A DNA stretch of 64,000 bases. It comes from Streptomyces durmitorensis. Its GTDB lineage: Bacteria > Actinomycetota > Actinomycetes > Streptomycetales > Streptomycetaceae. Below, one piece after another: positions 7,581 through 14,755 of the stretch. Location: positions 6,510,001 through 6,574,000 of the forward strand of contig NZ_CP097289.1 of NCBI RefSeq assembly GCF_023498005.1, in the 5' to 3' direction. Below the pieces are notes generated by a model, which ran no database searches, was not told where the DNA came from, and was given only the letters and a program-made list of their open reading frames with translations. Within the stretch, counting starts at the first letter, position 1, and each line of letters opens with the position of its first letter. The translations under genes and the position numbers were made by a program.

Positions 7581-9089
7581 TCAGGCCCCCTGCCCCCGCT
7601 CCTCCCGGATCTGGGTGACCACGCGCCCCACCGCCTGCCGCACGGCCTCGGTCTCGGTCAGGAAGTGCCAGTAGTCAGGGTGGCGCCCTTCCAGGGAGGA
7701 CACCGCGCGGTCCAGGCGGGCCACGGACTCGTCCAGCGGGCGCGCGTGCCGCTGCTCCGGGGTCTGGCGCCCCGCCATGGCCAGGCGCTGGGCGTCACGG
7801 ATCGCGAAGCGGGTGCGCTCGATCTCGTGCTGGGGGTCCTTCGCCACCGCGTTGAGCCGCTGGAGCCGGTCGCCTGCGGCCGAGACCGCCTCGTCCGTCG
7901 AGTTCAGCAGGGCGCGGACCGTCGAGAGCAGCGATGTGGCGTCCGGCCAGCGCTGCTCCTCGCGCGCCTGCTTGGCCTCCTTGAGCTTGGTCTCCGCCTG
8001 CCGTACGTTCTCCGCGGCCTGGTCGGGCACGCGCTGGAGGTCCTGCCAGCAGGCGGCCGTGAAGCGCCGCCGCAGCTCGCTGAGGACCGGGTCGACCTGT
8101 CCGCTGCGGGTGGTCAGGGCCTGGGCGCGCGTACGCAGCGACACCAGACGGCGGTCTATCTCGGCGGCCCGCTCGGGCAGCCGCTCGGCCTCGGCGCGGA
8201 CGGCTTCGGCGTCGCGCAGGACGCGGTCGGCGCGCTGGAGCGTCTCCGGCACGCCGTGCTGTCCTGCCCCTTGATTGAGCTTGGTCAGCTCGGGCCCGAG
8301 GGCGGCGAGGCGGGCGGCCAGATCATCGGCCTTGAGCCCGGCGCCCCGCACCGCGTCGAGGGCGTTGCTGGCGGCGAGGAGGGTCTGCCGGGCGCGCTCG
8401 ACGGCGGGGGCGAGGCGGGCGAGCTGCGTCTCCGCCTTGTCGAGCAGCGGCCCGAGCCCCTGCTGGAACCGGTCCAGGTCCTGCTTGGCCTTGTCCAGCT
8501 CGCCCTTGGCCTCGGTGAGTTCCGTGCGCGCGCGGGCGGCGACGGACGCCTCCAGGTCATCACGGTCGAGGTCGTGCGCGTCGACCGCGCTGATGTACTG
8601 ACGGCTGGCCTCGTCGATCCGCCGCCCGATGGCCTCGAAGTCCGAGACGGCCCGCTGCGCGGCGGGCGTGGAGTCGACGGCGACGATGGTCTCGATGGAG
8701 ATCCGCAGATCCCGCTGGGCGGTGTCCAACTCGTAGAAGGCAGCCGCCGCCGCGTCCTTCGCGGCCTGGGCGTCGGCCCGCACGCTCTCCCCGCGCCCGC
8801 CGAACCACCGCCGGGTGCCGCCGCCGGCGAAGGCGGCGGGGAGGGCGAGGGCAAGAAGGGGGAGGGGCAGAAGGGCGAGCGCCACGGCATCACGGAGGGC
8901 TGTCCCGCGAGGCTGTCGGCCGTCTCGGCGGCGGGGACGGCTGTCCGGGCGGTCGTCCGGGCGGTTGTCCGGACGGCTGTCAGGGCAGGGAAACGGCCGC
9001 ACGCTCCCGCAGCGACGTACATCCTCATCCGGCATGACTTGCTTGCTCGACGTGTCCGGTGTGTACGGCTGCGAAGGTGTCGCCGTCAC
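7581..9089 (-). CDS. Membrane-anchored coiled-coil protein of unknown function
   Basis: The product is 502 residues. It has a basic, Arg/Asp/Pro-rich N-terminus with a repeated RPD motif (SRPDNRPDDRPDSRPRR). One transmembrane helix lies near residues 68-92 (AVALALLPLPLLALALPAAFAGG), followed by about 400 residues of predominantly helical, heptad-like sequence rich in Ala, Glu, Arg and Leu. The GTG at 9089 has GGGAGAGGG about 4-5 bases upstream. The long coiled coil on one side of the membrane suggests a structural or scaffolding role, but no domain is recognised. The gene ends 98 bases before DUF4383 starts. Confidence 0.7.
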   Translation of the reverse strand: MTATPSQPYTPDTSSKQVMPDEDVRRCGSVRPFPCPDSRPDNRPDDRPDSRPRRRDGRQPRGTALRDAVALALLPLPLLALALPAAFAGGGTRRWFGGRGESVRADAQAAKDAAAAAFYELDTAQRDLRISIETIVAVDSTPAAQRAVSDFEAIGRRIDEASRQYISAVDAHDLDRDDLEASVAARARTELTEAKGELDKAKQDLDRFQQGLGPLLDKAETQLARLAPAVERARQTLLAASNALDAVRGAGLKADDLAARLAALGPELTKLNQGAGQHGVPETLQRADRVLRDAEAVRAEAERLPERAAEIDRRLVSLRTRAQALTTRSGQVDPVLSELRRRFTAACWQDLQRVPDQAAENVRQAETKLKEAKQAREEQRWPDATSLLSTVRALLNSTDEAVSAAGDRLQRLNAVAKDPQHEIERTRFAIRDAQRLAMAGRQTPEQRHARPLDESVARLDRAVSSLEGRHPDYWHFLTETEAVRQAVGRVVTQIREERGQGA

Positions 9090-9166
9090 TATCCCTCTCC
9101 CGTGCTGTCATCCGCCTTGCCCGGTGTCACATTCTCCCACCGGTTAATGACGAACACACGGGCCGG

Positions 9167-9280
9167 TTAGTTCGCGCTGCGCACCGTGACTTTGCCGTCT
9201 TCGCTGCGGGCGGACACGAGGTGCGGACTACCACGGTCGCGGGGAACGGAAACATCCACGGCTCCGTCGGCCGCACGCCG
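9167..9280 (-). pseudogene. Possible 3' remnant of a DUF4097-type gene
   Basis: The minus strand is open from the terminator of tRNA-Val down to a TAA at 9167-9169. The last residues (ADGAVDVSVPRD, then SARSEDGKVTVRSAN) read like the final repeats of a DUF4097 beta-helix protein. There is no start codon with a ribosome site, because upstream the frame runs into the tRNA terminator. It may be a gene tail left after rearrangement next to the tRNA, or a chance frame. The similarity is by eye and weak. Confidence 0.3.
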
Positions 9281-9314
9281 AAGACCCCCGGCCGTGATCG
9301 GCCGGGGGTCTTCG
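9279..9314 (-). terminator. Terminator of tRNA-Val
   Basis: A perfect 16-bp stem (CGAAGACCCCCGGCCG and its complement) with a TGAT loop lies 7 bases beyond the 3' end of the tRNA. It is a strong, symmetric hairpin and would also stop transcription from the other direction. Confidence 0.85.
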
Positions 9315-9320
9315 TCCGGG

Positions 9321-9392
9321 TGGGCGCGGACGGTTTCGAACCGCCGACATCTGCCTTGTAAGGGCAGCGCTCTACCACTGAGCTACGCGCCC
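9321..9392 (-). tRNA. tRNA-Val (anticodon TAC)
   Basis: The 72-base minus-strand sequence folds into a cloverleaf. The acceptor stem is GGGCGCG/CGCGCCC, the D-arm region is TAGCTCAGTGGTAGAGC, and the anticodon stem CTGCC/GGCAG holds loop CTTACAA. The T-arm contains GGTTCGAAACC, and the discriminator base is A. The central triplet TAC reads valine GUA and GUG codons. The 3' CCA is not encoded, so it must be added by nucleotidyltransferase. It is a lone tRNA gene with its own promoter and terminator. Confidence 0.95.
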
Positions 9393-9405
9393 GGGATGTT
9401 TCGAC

Positions 9406-9436
9406 AGCCTACCTTGCCTGTGGCCCCGCCCGGCAA
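9406..9436 (-). promoter_or_regulatory. Promoter of tRNA-Val
   Basis: On the minus strand TTGCCG (9436-9431) and TAGGCT (9411-9406) are separated by 19 bases, and the -10 ends 13 bases before the mature tRNA 5' end at 9392. This fits a housekeeping promoter with a very short 5' leader. Confidence 0.55.
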
Positions 9437-9637
9437 ACCCATAGGGGGCGGCCCCAGGGCCGGGTTCCGGGTCCGGCGTGGGGGACTTCCGTGATCGATC
9501 GGGTGGTCGGGCAGAACCTCGGGGATCGCGGGGGAGTTGGGGAATCCGGTGAGGGCCGTGTGGGTGTCCGGTCTGTGGATGCTCCGGGCGCACGACCGTC
9601 GTGCTGCCGTCGGGCCCTGCCGGAAGGGATTCTTCTC

Positions 9638-9928
9638 GTGAAGATCGTCAAGGCTGCTGCTGGTGTCGTCGGCGTCGGGCTCGCGCTGGGGGCCGTGTCT
9701 CCCGCGTTCGCCGCGCCGCAGCCGCCCGCCGGTGGGGAGACGCAGATGCTGGACTCCGCCGCGAAGGCGACGCAGGACCTGAAGAACCCCCTCAGCGATG
9801 TCGACGTCGATGCGGCCCACGGCGAGCTGAAGGCGGACCCCGCCTCTGCCACGGCCAAGGTCGACGACGCGGTGCAGGGGCCGGCCTCGATGATCGGTGG
9901 GCTTCCCGCGGGGATGCCGATCGGCTGA
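9638..9928 (+). CDS. Small secreted protein of unknown function
   Basis: This 96-residue protein begins at the GTG at 9638, eight bases after GGAAGGGA. It has a clear Sec signal peptide (VKIVKAAAGVVGVGLALG, with cleavage likely after SPAFA) and a mature part of about 70 residues that is Asp/Ala-rich with no cysteines. The mature region (AAKATQDLKNPLSDVDVDAAHGELK) looks helical. No family is recognised. The ending is Pro/Gly-rich (GGLPAGMPIG). It is monocistronic, facing the convergent I36-inhibitor operon. Confidence 0.7.
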   Translation: MKIVKAAAGVVGVGLALGAVSPAFAAPQPPAGGETQMLDSAAKATQDLKNPLSDVDVDAAHGELKADPASATAKVDDAVQGPASMIGGLPAGMPIG

Positions 9929-10016
9929 TTCGGCTGATTCGGCGGGACGGAGTTCAGGGGGGGGGCGGTGCACCCCGTGGCCGGGGGCAGGGGTGCACCG
10001 TAGGGGGCGGGGGCAG

Positions 10017-10400
10017 TCAGCACTCCATCTTCCATGTGTGGGAGTCACCGCTGTCGTTGGCCCAGCCGCTCGGGCTCGCGATCTCCTGGCCGGGGGCCAG
10101 ACAGACCGTGCCGAAGCCGGCGAGGCCCGGGTTCTCGTAGACCTGGACGTGGTCCTTGATGCCGGGGCCCGAGATGCCGTGGTTGGCCCAGGAGGAGTCC
10201 TCGTCCTGGATGGGGTCCTCCCAGTCGTGGTCGTCGCCCGACCAGTTGGTGCGCTGGCCGCCGAAGTCCGCGTCCGTCCAGGCGCAGAACTGGCCGCTCG
10301 GGCACGAGGCCGCCTGGGCCGCGGCCGACGTGGTCACCGCGGTGCCGATGGCCAGGAGCGTGGCGGCGAGCAGGGCCGTGGATTTATGCTTGATGGTCAT
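10017..10400 (-). CDS. Secreted peptidase-inhibitor family I36 protein
   Basis: This 127-residue protein has a Sec signal peptide (MTIKHKSTALLAATLLAIGTAV, cleaved after AQA) and a mature domain starting CPSGQFCAWTDADFGG. That is the Cys-x5-Cys plus aromatic pattern of the I36 family, typified by the Streptomyces metalloproteinase inhibitor SMI, a beta-gamma-crystallin-like fold. Two more cysteines (VCLAPG and the C-terminal MEC) allow two disulfides. The ATG overlaps the last base of the upstream lipoprotein stop (TGATG), so it is the third gene of a coupled operon. The target protease is unknown. Confidence 0.8.
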   Translation of the reverse strand: MTIKHKSTALLAATLLAIGTAVTTSAAAQAASCPSGQFCAWTDADFGGQRTNWSGDDHDWEDPIQDEDSSWANHGISGPGIKDHVQVYENPGLAGFGTVCLAPGQEIASPSGWANDSGDSHTWKMEC

Positions 10401-10972
10401 CAGGCGTGCTTCTCTTTCTGTTGGTCGGCGCTGAGTTGCGCCTTGGCTCGATGCAGGGCCCGTGCGCGCAGGGTTCGCCAGTCGGCGAGCTCCTCGCGGT
10501 GCTCGGCGCGGACCGATGCCAGGGTGCGGTGGCGGTAGGTCGCCTCCGGCTTGAGGTTGTTGGCGATCGTCGAGACCTGGAACCAGCGCCGTTGGTCGCC
10601 GTAGAGCGTGCGCTGGGCCGCGGCGAGGCAGCCGTCCGTGTGGGCGCGCACGGTGTAGCCGGTGGGGAGTTCGAGGAACAGCTCCGTGCGGCCCGTGCCG
10701 AACAGGGCCGCAGCCGTGCGTACTTGGGCCGTGCGGACCGAGGCTTCGCCCGCGCCGGGTCTCGCCTCGGCGCCGTTGTGCGGGCGTGGCGGAGTCAGGC
10801 CCTGCCTCTTCAAGCAGCGGTCCGTCAGCTGCTGTTGGGCCGACCTGATGATGTCGTCCGGTGGGAGCTGGCGAGGGGTGGGCGCCTGGCCGCACGCGCT
10901 CAGGAGGAGGGCGGGCGTGAGGAGCAGGGCGGCCAGGGACCGACGGCGGGGGCGGTGAGGGTGCTGGGGCAT
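10400..10972 (-). CDS. Putative lipoprotein between two I36-type inhibitor genes
   Basis: This 190-residue protein has a basic N-terminus, a hydrophobic core and the lipobox LLSAC near residue 27, so it should be lipid-anchored on the outer face of the membrane. The mature part is Arg/Ala-rich and helical, with two further cysteines (DRCLKRQG; DGCLAAAQ) and a charged end (LSADQQKEKHA). No known domain is recognised. It is sandwiched between two secreted I36-like genes, 9 bases after the first and overlapping the second by one base, which suggests the three work together outside the cell. Confidence 0.75.
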   Translation of the reverse strand: MPQHPHRPRRRSLAALLLTPALLLSACGQAPTPRQLPPDDIIRSAQQQLTDRCLKRQGLTPPRPHNGAEARPGAGEASVRTAQVRTAAALFGTGRTELFLELPTGYTVRAHTDGCLAAAQRTLYGDQRRWFQVSTIANNLKPEATYRHRTLASVRAEHREELADWRTLRARALHRAKAQLSADQQKEKHA

Positions 10973-10981
10973 GTGCCTGTG

Positions 10982-11368
10982 TCAGCCCGGCTCGCAGCCC
11001 ATGGTTTCGTGGCTGACGCCGTCCAGCTTTCTGGCCCAGGCCGTCCAGTTCTCGTCGTAGTCGTCCTTGCGGATCTCCCGGTAGACGCAGCCGCTTCCGG
11101 GGCCGTAACTGATGGCGTACACACTGCCGTTGGCGCGTGACTCGAAGGAGTAGGCGTGGCGCTGCGTGCCGTTCTCGGCCTCCGCGTAGCCGGGCGGGCC
11201 GTAGCACCAGGCGTGGCCCATCATTCCTGGCTCGGACCAGAAGCAGACCTGGCCGGGTGCCGTCGCGGCACGCGGCGCGGTGGTGTGGGACTCGGCGGTG
11301 GCCGAGGGGGCGGCCGCGGTCAGGAGGGCCGCGAAAGCGGCGGTGACTGCGGCGGTTCTGAAGCGCAT
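10982..11368 (-). CDS. Secreted I36-like (crystallin-fold) protein
   Basis: This 128-residue protein has a Sec signal peptide (MRFRTAAVTAAFAALLTAAAP) and a mature domain containing VCFWSEPGMMGHAWCYGPPG, the Cys/aromatic pattern of the I36 inhibitor family. Further cysteines lie at SGCVYRE and the C-terminal MGCEPG. It is the promoter-proximal gene of the three-gene secreted operon and resembles the distal gene only in fold pattern, so the two may bind different targets. The inhibitor role is inferred from family and secretion. Confidence 0.7.
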   Translation of the reverse strand: MRFRTAAVTAAFAALLTAAAPSATAESHTTAPRAATAPGQVCFWSEPGMMGHAWCYGPPGYAEAENGTQRHAYSFESRANGSVYAISYGPGSGCVYREIRKDDYDENWTAWARKLDGVSHETMGCEPG

Positions 11369-11506
11369 GCGCGTGGGCTCCCGGGGGTGGTCGATGCGTT
11401 GTGCATGACCTCAATCCCCAGCGTTTGCGCAGGTAAGCGCCGTGTCACCCGGAATGATGACTAGTCGTATCGGAGGGGCACGGCCGCCCGGCGGCGGCCG
11501 CACCGC

Positions 11507-11818
11507 TCAGCGGCCCGAGCCCGGGTGCGTGCGCTTGTACCTGCGGTCCCAGCGCTCCTGGCGTTCCTTGCGGATGCGGTAGTCGCGGTAGGTCTTGGGG
11601 AAGCCGCCTCCGCCTCCGCCGCCCCCACCGCCGCCTCCGGCACCGGCGCCTGCGCCACTTCCGCCCGCGCTGCTTCCGCTGCTGCTCTTTCCCGAGCCCC
11701 CGCGGTCGTACTGCTGGACCATGAAAAAGACGAGCGCCGCTGCGGCCAGCCACAGAAGTGGCTGGCTGAAACCCAGGCCGACCAGTGCAAGGAGCAGGAC
11801 GACCAACAGAACATTCAT
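11507..11818 (-). CDS. Small membrane protein with poly-glycine linker
   Basis: This 103-residue protein has two short N-terminal transmembrane segments (VLLVVLLLALVGLGF; LLWLAAAALVFFMVQ). A Ser/Gly linker with an uninterrupted run of about twelve glycines follows, and then a basic C-terminal segment (FPKTYRDYRIRKERQERWDRRYKRTHPG). The ATG has an excellent AAGGAGG site. The basic tail could lie against membrane lipids or nucleic acid in the cytoplasm. No family function is known. The gene is monocistronic. Confidence 0.7.
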   Translation of the reverse strand: MNVLLVVLLLALVGLGFSQPLLWLAAAALVFFMVQQYDRGGSGKSSSGSSAGGSGAGAGAGGGGGGGGGGGGFPKTYRDYRIRKERQERWDRRYKRTHPGSGR

Positions 11819-11858
11819 GGCAGCACCTCCTTGGCGTAGCTGGAGTCAACGCCCGCTG

Positions 11859-12206
11859 TCACCCGGTGTCAATGGATTTCTCGTGGATGTGTTTGAGCCG
11901 TGCGCGGGCCGCCACGGCGTCCGGGCCCGTCACCTGTTCCCAGAAGCGATGGCAGGTGACGAACACCGCCAACTCCCTTTCCCTCGCGCGGAGTTTCTCC
12001 ACTTCCGCTTGTTCGTCCGGGGTCCAGCCGGGGGAGGCGGGTCGCTCCACCTTGCGCCAGCCGTGGTCGTCGCTGAAGCCGTCCAGAGGCGTGACCGACC
12101 AGGGGAGCCGCTTCAGGAGGGCCAGGAGTTCGGCCCGGACCTGGTGCAGTTCCTCCTGGCCCGCGAGGAGGTCGTCAGGGAAGTCGTATGCAGGGGTTGC
12201 AGGCAC
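11859..12206 (-). CDS. Conserved hypothetical protein
   Basis: This 115-residue cytoplasmic protein, GTG start, is mostly helical (LLAGQEELHQVRAELLALLKRL; EQAEVEKLRARERELAVFV) with a central Trp-containing stretch (PWSVTPLDGFSDDHGWRKVERP). The pattern of a Trp-rich centre with amphipathic helices is common in small streptomycete proteins of unknown function. There are no signal peptide, metal ligands or catalytic motifs. The ribosome site AGGAG is about 12 bases from the GTG, rather far. Function not recognised. Confidence 0.6.
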   Translation of the reverse strand: MPATPAYDFPDDLLAGQEELHQVRAELLALLKRLPWSVTPLDGFSDDHGWRKVERPASPGWTPDEQAEVEKLRARERELAVFVTCHRFWEQVTGPDAVAARARLKHIHEKSIDTG

Positions 12207-12270
12207 CCGCTAATGGTACTCCTGTTCGAATTTCGAGGGCGAGAGCCGCCACGCGTGATGTGGGGTGAAC

Positions 12271-12320
12271 TTCGGGGGACTTCGGGGGACTCCGGGGGGC
12301 TTCGGGGGACTCCGGAGGAT
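12271..12320. repeat. Five-copy 10-bp tandem repeat
   Basis: TTCGGGGGAC is repeated at 12271, 12281 and 12301, with variants TCCGGGGGGC at 12291 and TCCGGAGGAT at 12311, in perfect 10-bp register. It lies upstream of the DUF2277 gene, one helical turn per copy, so it could set up phased contacts or simply be replication slippage. Confidence 0.75.
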
Positions 12321-12378
12321 CCGGCGCTTCCGCCGGTACGACTTCACGCCCGCGCCTCACGCGCGGCAAGCTGTAAGC

Positions 12379-12648
12379 ATGTGCCGCAGCATCAAGACCC
12401 TCCGTCCGCCCGCCATCCCCGAGGACGCCACCGAGGAGGAGATCCGGGCCGCCGCGCTCCAGTACGTGCGCAAGGTCTCGGGGTTCCGTGCCCCGGCCGC
12501 GCACAACCGCGAGGTCTTCGACCGCGCCGTGGACGCGGTCGCCGAAGCCACCGCCGAACTGCTCGCCGGGATCGAGGTGCGGGGGGCCAAGCCGCGCGCA
12601 GCCGAGCCCGGGGCAGAGCCGGCGGCCGCGGAAGCCCCGGCCGCCTAG
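12379..12648 (+). CDS. DUF2277 family protein
   Basis: The 89-residue product starts MCRSIKTLRPPAIPEDATEEEIRAAALQYVRKVSGF, the highly conserved N-terminus of DUF2277, a small bacterial family of unknown function with an invariant Cys at position 2. The C-terminal 25 residues are an Ala/Pro/Glu tail typical of streptomycete extensions. The ATG at 12379 was chosen because the family begins there; the frame is open further upstream but runs through the tandem repeat. Its stop codon overlaps that of the convergent DedA gene by two bases. Confidence 0.85.
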   Translation: MCRSIKTLRPPAIPEDATEEEIRAAALQYVRKVSGFRAPAAHNREVFDRAVDAVAEATAELLAGIEVRGAKPRAAEPGAEPAAAEAPAA

Positions 12649-13307
12649 CTGGCCGCCGCTGTCGCCGCTGTCGCCGCCGGTGACGCCGGCGTCGTACGCG
12701 GCCGTCGCACCAGGAAGGCCGCGCCCGCGCCCGCCGCGAACAGCGCGAGCAGTGAGACGCCCGTGGCGAGCCACGAAGCGCCGAGCCACTGTCCGCCGAA
12801 GTAGCCGAGCGCGACGCTGTATCCGGCCCAGGCCACGCCCGCGAGGGCCGACCAGGGCAGGAACTCGCGCACCTTGCGGTGTGCCGCGCCCGCCGCGAGC
12901 GAGACGATCGAGCGGCCCGCGGGGGCGAAGCGGGCGATGACGACCAGGACGCCGCCGCCCCGGGCGAGCGCCGTGCCGAGTCGTTCCTGCGCGGTGGTCA
13001 GGCGGCGCGAGCGAGCGATGGCGCGGTCCAGGCGCTCGCCGCCGCGCCAGGCGAGGCGGTAGACGGCCAGGTCGCCGAGGACCGATGCGGTGGCCGCGCA
13101 GAGCATGAGGATCAGGATGTCGGGGACCTCGTGCGCGACGTTCCCCGCGCCCGTGCCCGCCGTGCCTGCTGCGGCGGCCGCCGTGGCCGCCGTGATGACG
13201 AGGACCCCGCTCGGCAGTACGGGCACGACGATGTCGAAGAGCACCGAAAGTGCCACTACCGCGTAGATCCATGGGCTGCTGGTCAGTGAGCCCAGACTCT
13301 CAAGCAC
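12645..13307 (-). CDS. DedA family membrane protein
   Basis: This protein of about 220 residues has the SNARE-associated/DedA fold: hydrophobic segments separated by the conserved motif RFAPAGRSIVSLAAGAAHRKVREFLPWSALAGVAWAGYSV, containing the family's Arg-Phe-x-P-x-x-R signature. DedA proteins are lipid-carrier flippases or otherwise support envelope homeostasis. The GTG at 13307 (VLESLGSLTSSPWIYA) matches usual family starts; the frame is open up to 13424. The C-terminus is an Ala/Thr-rich tail (ASPAATAATAAAS). The stop overlaps the convergent DUF2277 gene. Confidence 0.8.
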   Translation of the reverse strand: MLESLGSLTSSPWIYAVVALSVLFDIVVPVLPSGVLVITAATAAAAAGTAGTGAGNVAHEVPDILILMLCAATASVLGDLAVYRLAWRGGERLDRAIARSRRLTTAQERLGTALARGGGVLVVIARFAPAGRSIVSLAAGAAHRKVREFLPWSALAGVAWAGYSVALGYFGGQWLGASWLATGVSLLALFAAGAGAAFLVRRPRTTPASPAATAATAAAS

Positions 13308-13501
13308 CGAAATTCCCCGAACTCCCCGGTCGACGACGTGACTGCCGCGACGTCGCGGGGGAGCGGCAGGGGCGGCTTGGTGACAGCTGTACAGCGTACG
13401 CCGCGCTCTTCGCCGGAGATCCACGGGGGGCTCATATGTTCGCTACATCACGTTCACCCGCCTGCCGCGCTCGATGGGGCGTACGGCGCCGATGTCCCGT
13501 A

Positions 13502-13557
13502 CCAACAGAGACACCAGCAAGCCAACAGAGACACCAGCAAGGTCAACACCAGCAGGG
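13502..13557. repeat. 20-bp perfect tandem duplication before the SOD-like gene
   Basis: CCAACAGAGACACCAGCAAG is present twice head to tail (13502-13521 and 13522-13541), followed by a shorter related unit GTCAACACCAGCAGGG. The segment is poorer in GC than its surroundings and sits 30-85 bases before the start at 13587, in the probable 5' untranslated region. Confidence 0.8.
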
Positions 13558-13586
13558 TCAACGGACGGTACGGAAGGAGCGGGGCG

Positions 13587-14144
13587 ATGGTGGCAGGAAT
13601 GCTCGCCGGGGCCGTTGCGACGGCGGTGCTCGCAGCGGGCGGTGGCGTGGGGGGCGGGGACGGGCCGCCTTGTCACGAGATGCGGGTCGGGGCGCGGTTC
13701 TCGCCGCCCGCTGCCTTCATCCCCTCGTCGGCGATCACGTACGACACGAAGCTCGTCCCCGCCGGTTCCTCGATCGAGGTCGAGCAGCGCGGCAGGCCGG
13801 GCGACATGAGGGTCAAGGTCCGGGTGAAGGGGATGAAGCCGGGGTACGCGTACGGCGCGCACGTGCACCAGAAGCAGTGCGGCGCCGACCCGGCCGCGGC
13901 GGGCGGGCACTACCAGCACCGCGTGGACCCGGTCCAGCCCTCGGAGGACCCGGCCTACGTCAATCCGGAGAACGAGGTCTGGCTGGACTTCACCGCGGGC
14001 GGAGGCGGCTCGGGCGCGGCGAGCGCCCGCCATGACTGGGAGTTCCGTCCGGGCGGGGCCGGATCCGTCGTCCTGCACCGCGAGCAGGGCGGCGCGGGTG
14101 ACCGGGTGGCGTGCTTCACCGTGCCGTTCGCTCCCGTGGGCTGA
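13587..14144 (+). CDS. Secreted CuZn superoxide dismutase-like protein
   Basis: The 185-residue product starts at the ATG at 13587 after GGAAGGAGC. A hydrophobic N-terminus (MVAGMLAGAVATAVLAAGGG) serves as signal or anchor. The body has the SodC beta-barrel features: KPGYAYGAHVHQKQCG supplies the paired His copper ligands and GGHYQHRVDP a further His; WLDFTAGGGG and SARHDWEF follow. The usual electrostatic loop and the disulfide are not clearly conserved, so enzymatic activity is uncertain; a metal-binding SOD-like role is safer. It is convergent with the DoxX gene across a 54-bp palindrome. Confidence 0.7.
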   Translation: MVAGMLAGAVATAVLAAGGGVGGGDGPPCHEMRVGARFSPPAAFIPSSAITYDTKLVPAGSSIEVEQRGRPGDMRVKVRVKGMKPGYAYGAHVHQKQCGADPAAAGGHYQHRVDPVQPSEDPAYVNPENEVWLDFTAGGGGSGAASARHDWEFRPGGAGSVVLHREQGGAGDRVACFTVPFAPVG

Positions 14145-14153
14145 AGTCCGCGA

Positions 14154-14207
14154 ACGTGACGGCGCCCCCTCCCTCGTACGCGTACGAGGGAGGGGGCGCC
14201 GTCACGT
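14154..14207. terminator. Perfect 54-bp palindrome, bidirectional terminator
   Basis: The two 27-base halves (ACGTGACGGCGCCCCC... and its exact complement) meet without a loop at 14180/14181 (CGTACG|CGTACG). It lies 9 bases after the SOD-like stop and 37 bases after the convergent DoxX stop, so it can terminate both transcripts. Confidence 0.9.
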
Positions 14208-14244
14208 GGAACATGGCGGGTGCGCGTGCGCGCTCGCCGGTGCG

Positions 14245-14694
14245 TCAGGCGGCCACCGGCGTCCGCTCCGAAGTCGCCTTGTCCTCGCGCTCGCCGCGCG
14301 AGGCGAAGAGGCGGTCGAGGCCGAGCGCGCCCGAGCCGGTGAAGACGAGCAGGAGCATGGCCCAGCAGAAGATCGCGGAGGCCTCTCCGCCGTTCTGCAG
14401 CGGCCACAGGGCCTCCGGCTGGTGCACCTTGAAGTAGGCGTACGCCATCGAGCCCGACGAGATGAACGCGGCGGCGCGGGTGCCGAGGCCGAGGGCGACC
14501 AGGCCGCCGCCGACCAGCTGGATGACGGCCGCGTACCAGCCGGGCCAGGTGCCCGCGTCGACCGTGCCGCCGCCCATCGCGCCGCCGAGCACGCCGAAGA
14601 GCGAGGCGGCGCCGTGGCAGGCGAAGAGCAGGCCGATGACTATGCGGAAAAGCCCGAGGGCGTAGGGCTGGGCGTTGTTGAGACGTCCAGTCAT
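14245..14694 (-). CDS. DoxX family membrane protein
   Basis: This 149-residue protein has four transmembrane helices in the DoxX pattern (ALGLFRIVIGLLFACHGAASLFG; WYAAVIQLVGGGLVALGLGTRAAAFISSGSMAYAYF; SAIFCWAMLLLVFTGSGALGLDRL). DoxX relatives take part in membrane-associated redox balance and oxidative stress responses. The ATG at 14694 has GAAGGAG upstream. It is divergent from nothing close by and convergent with the SOD-like gene. Precise function is unknown. Confidence 0.85.
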   Translation of the reverse strand: MTGRLNNAQPYALGLFRIVIGLLFACHGAASLFGVLGGAMGGGTVDAGTWPGWYAAVIQLVGGGLVALGLGTRAAAFISSGSMAYAYFKVHQPEALWPLQNGGEASAIFCWAMLLLVFTGSGALGLDRLFASRGEREDKATSERTPVAA

Positions 14695-14755
14695 GGGGGG
14701 TCTCCTTCGGTTTTTCGGGGACGGTAACCGAGCGGAGGCCCAAGGTTAGGGGAAC

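Noticed and set aside
12271..12320. Short regular repeats as a CRISPR array
   Set aside because: Units are 10 bp, directly adjacent with no spacers; no cas genes in the window.
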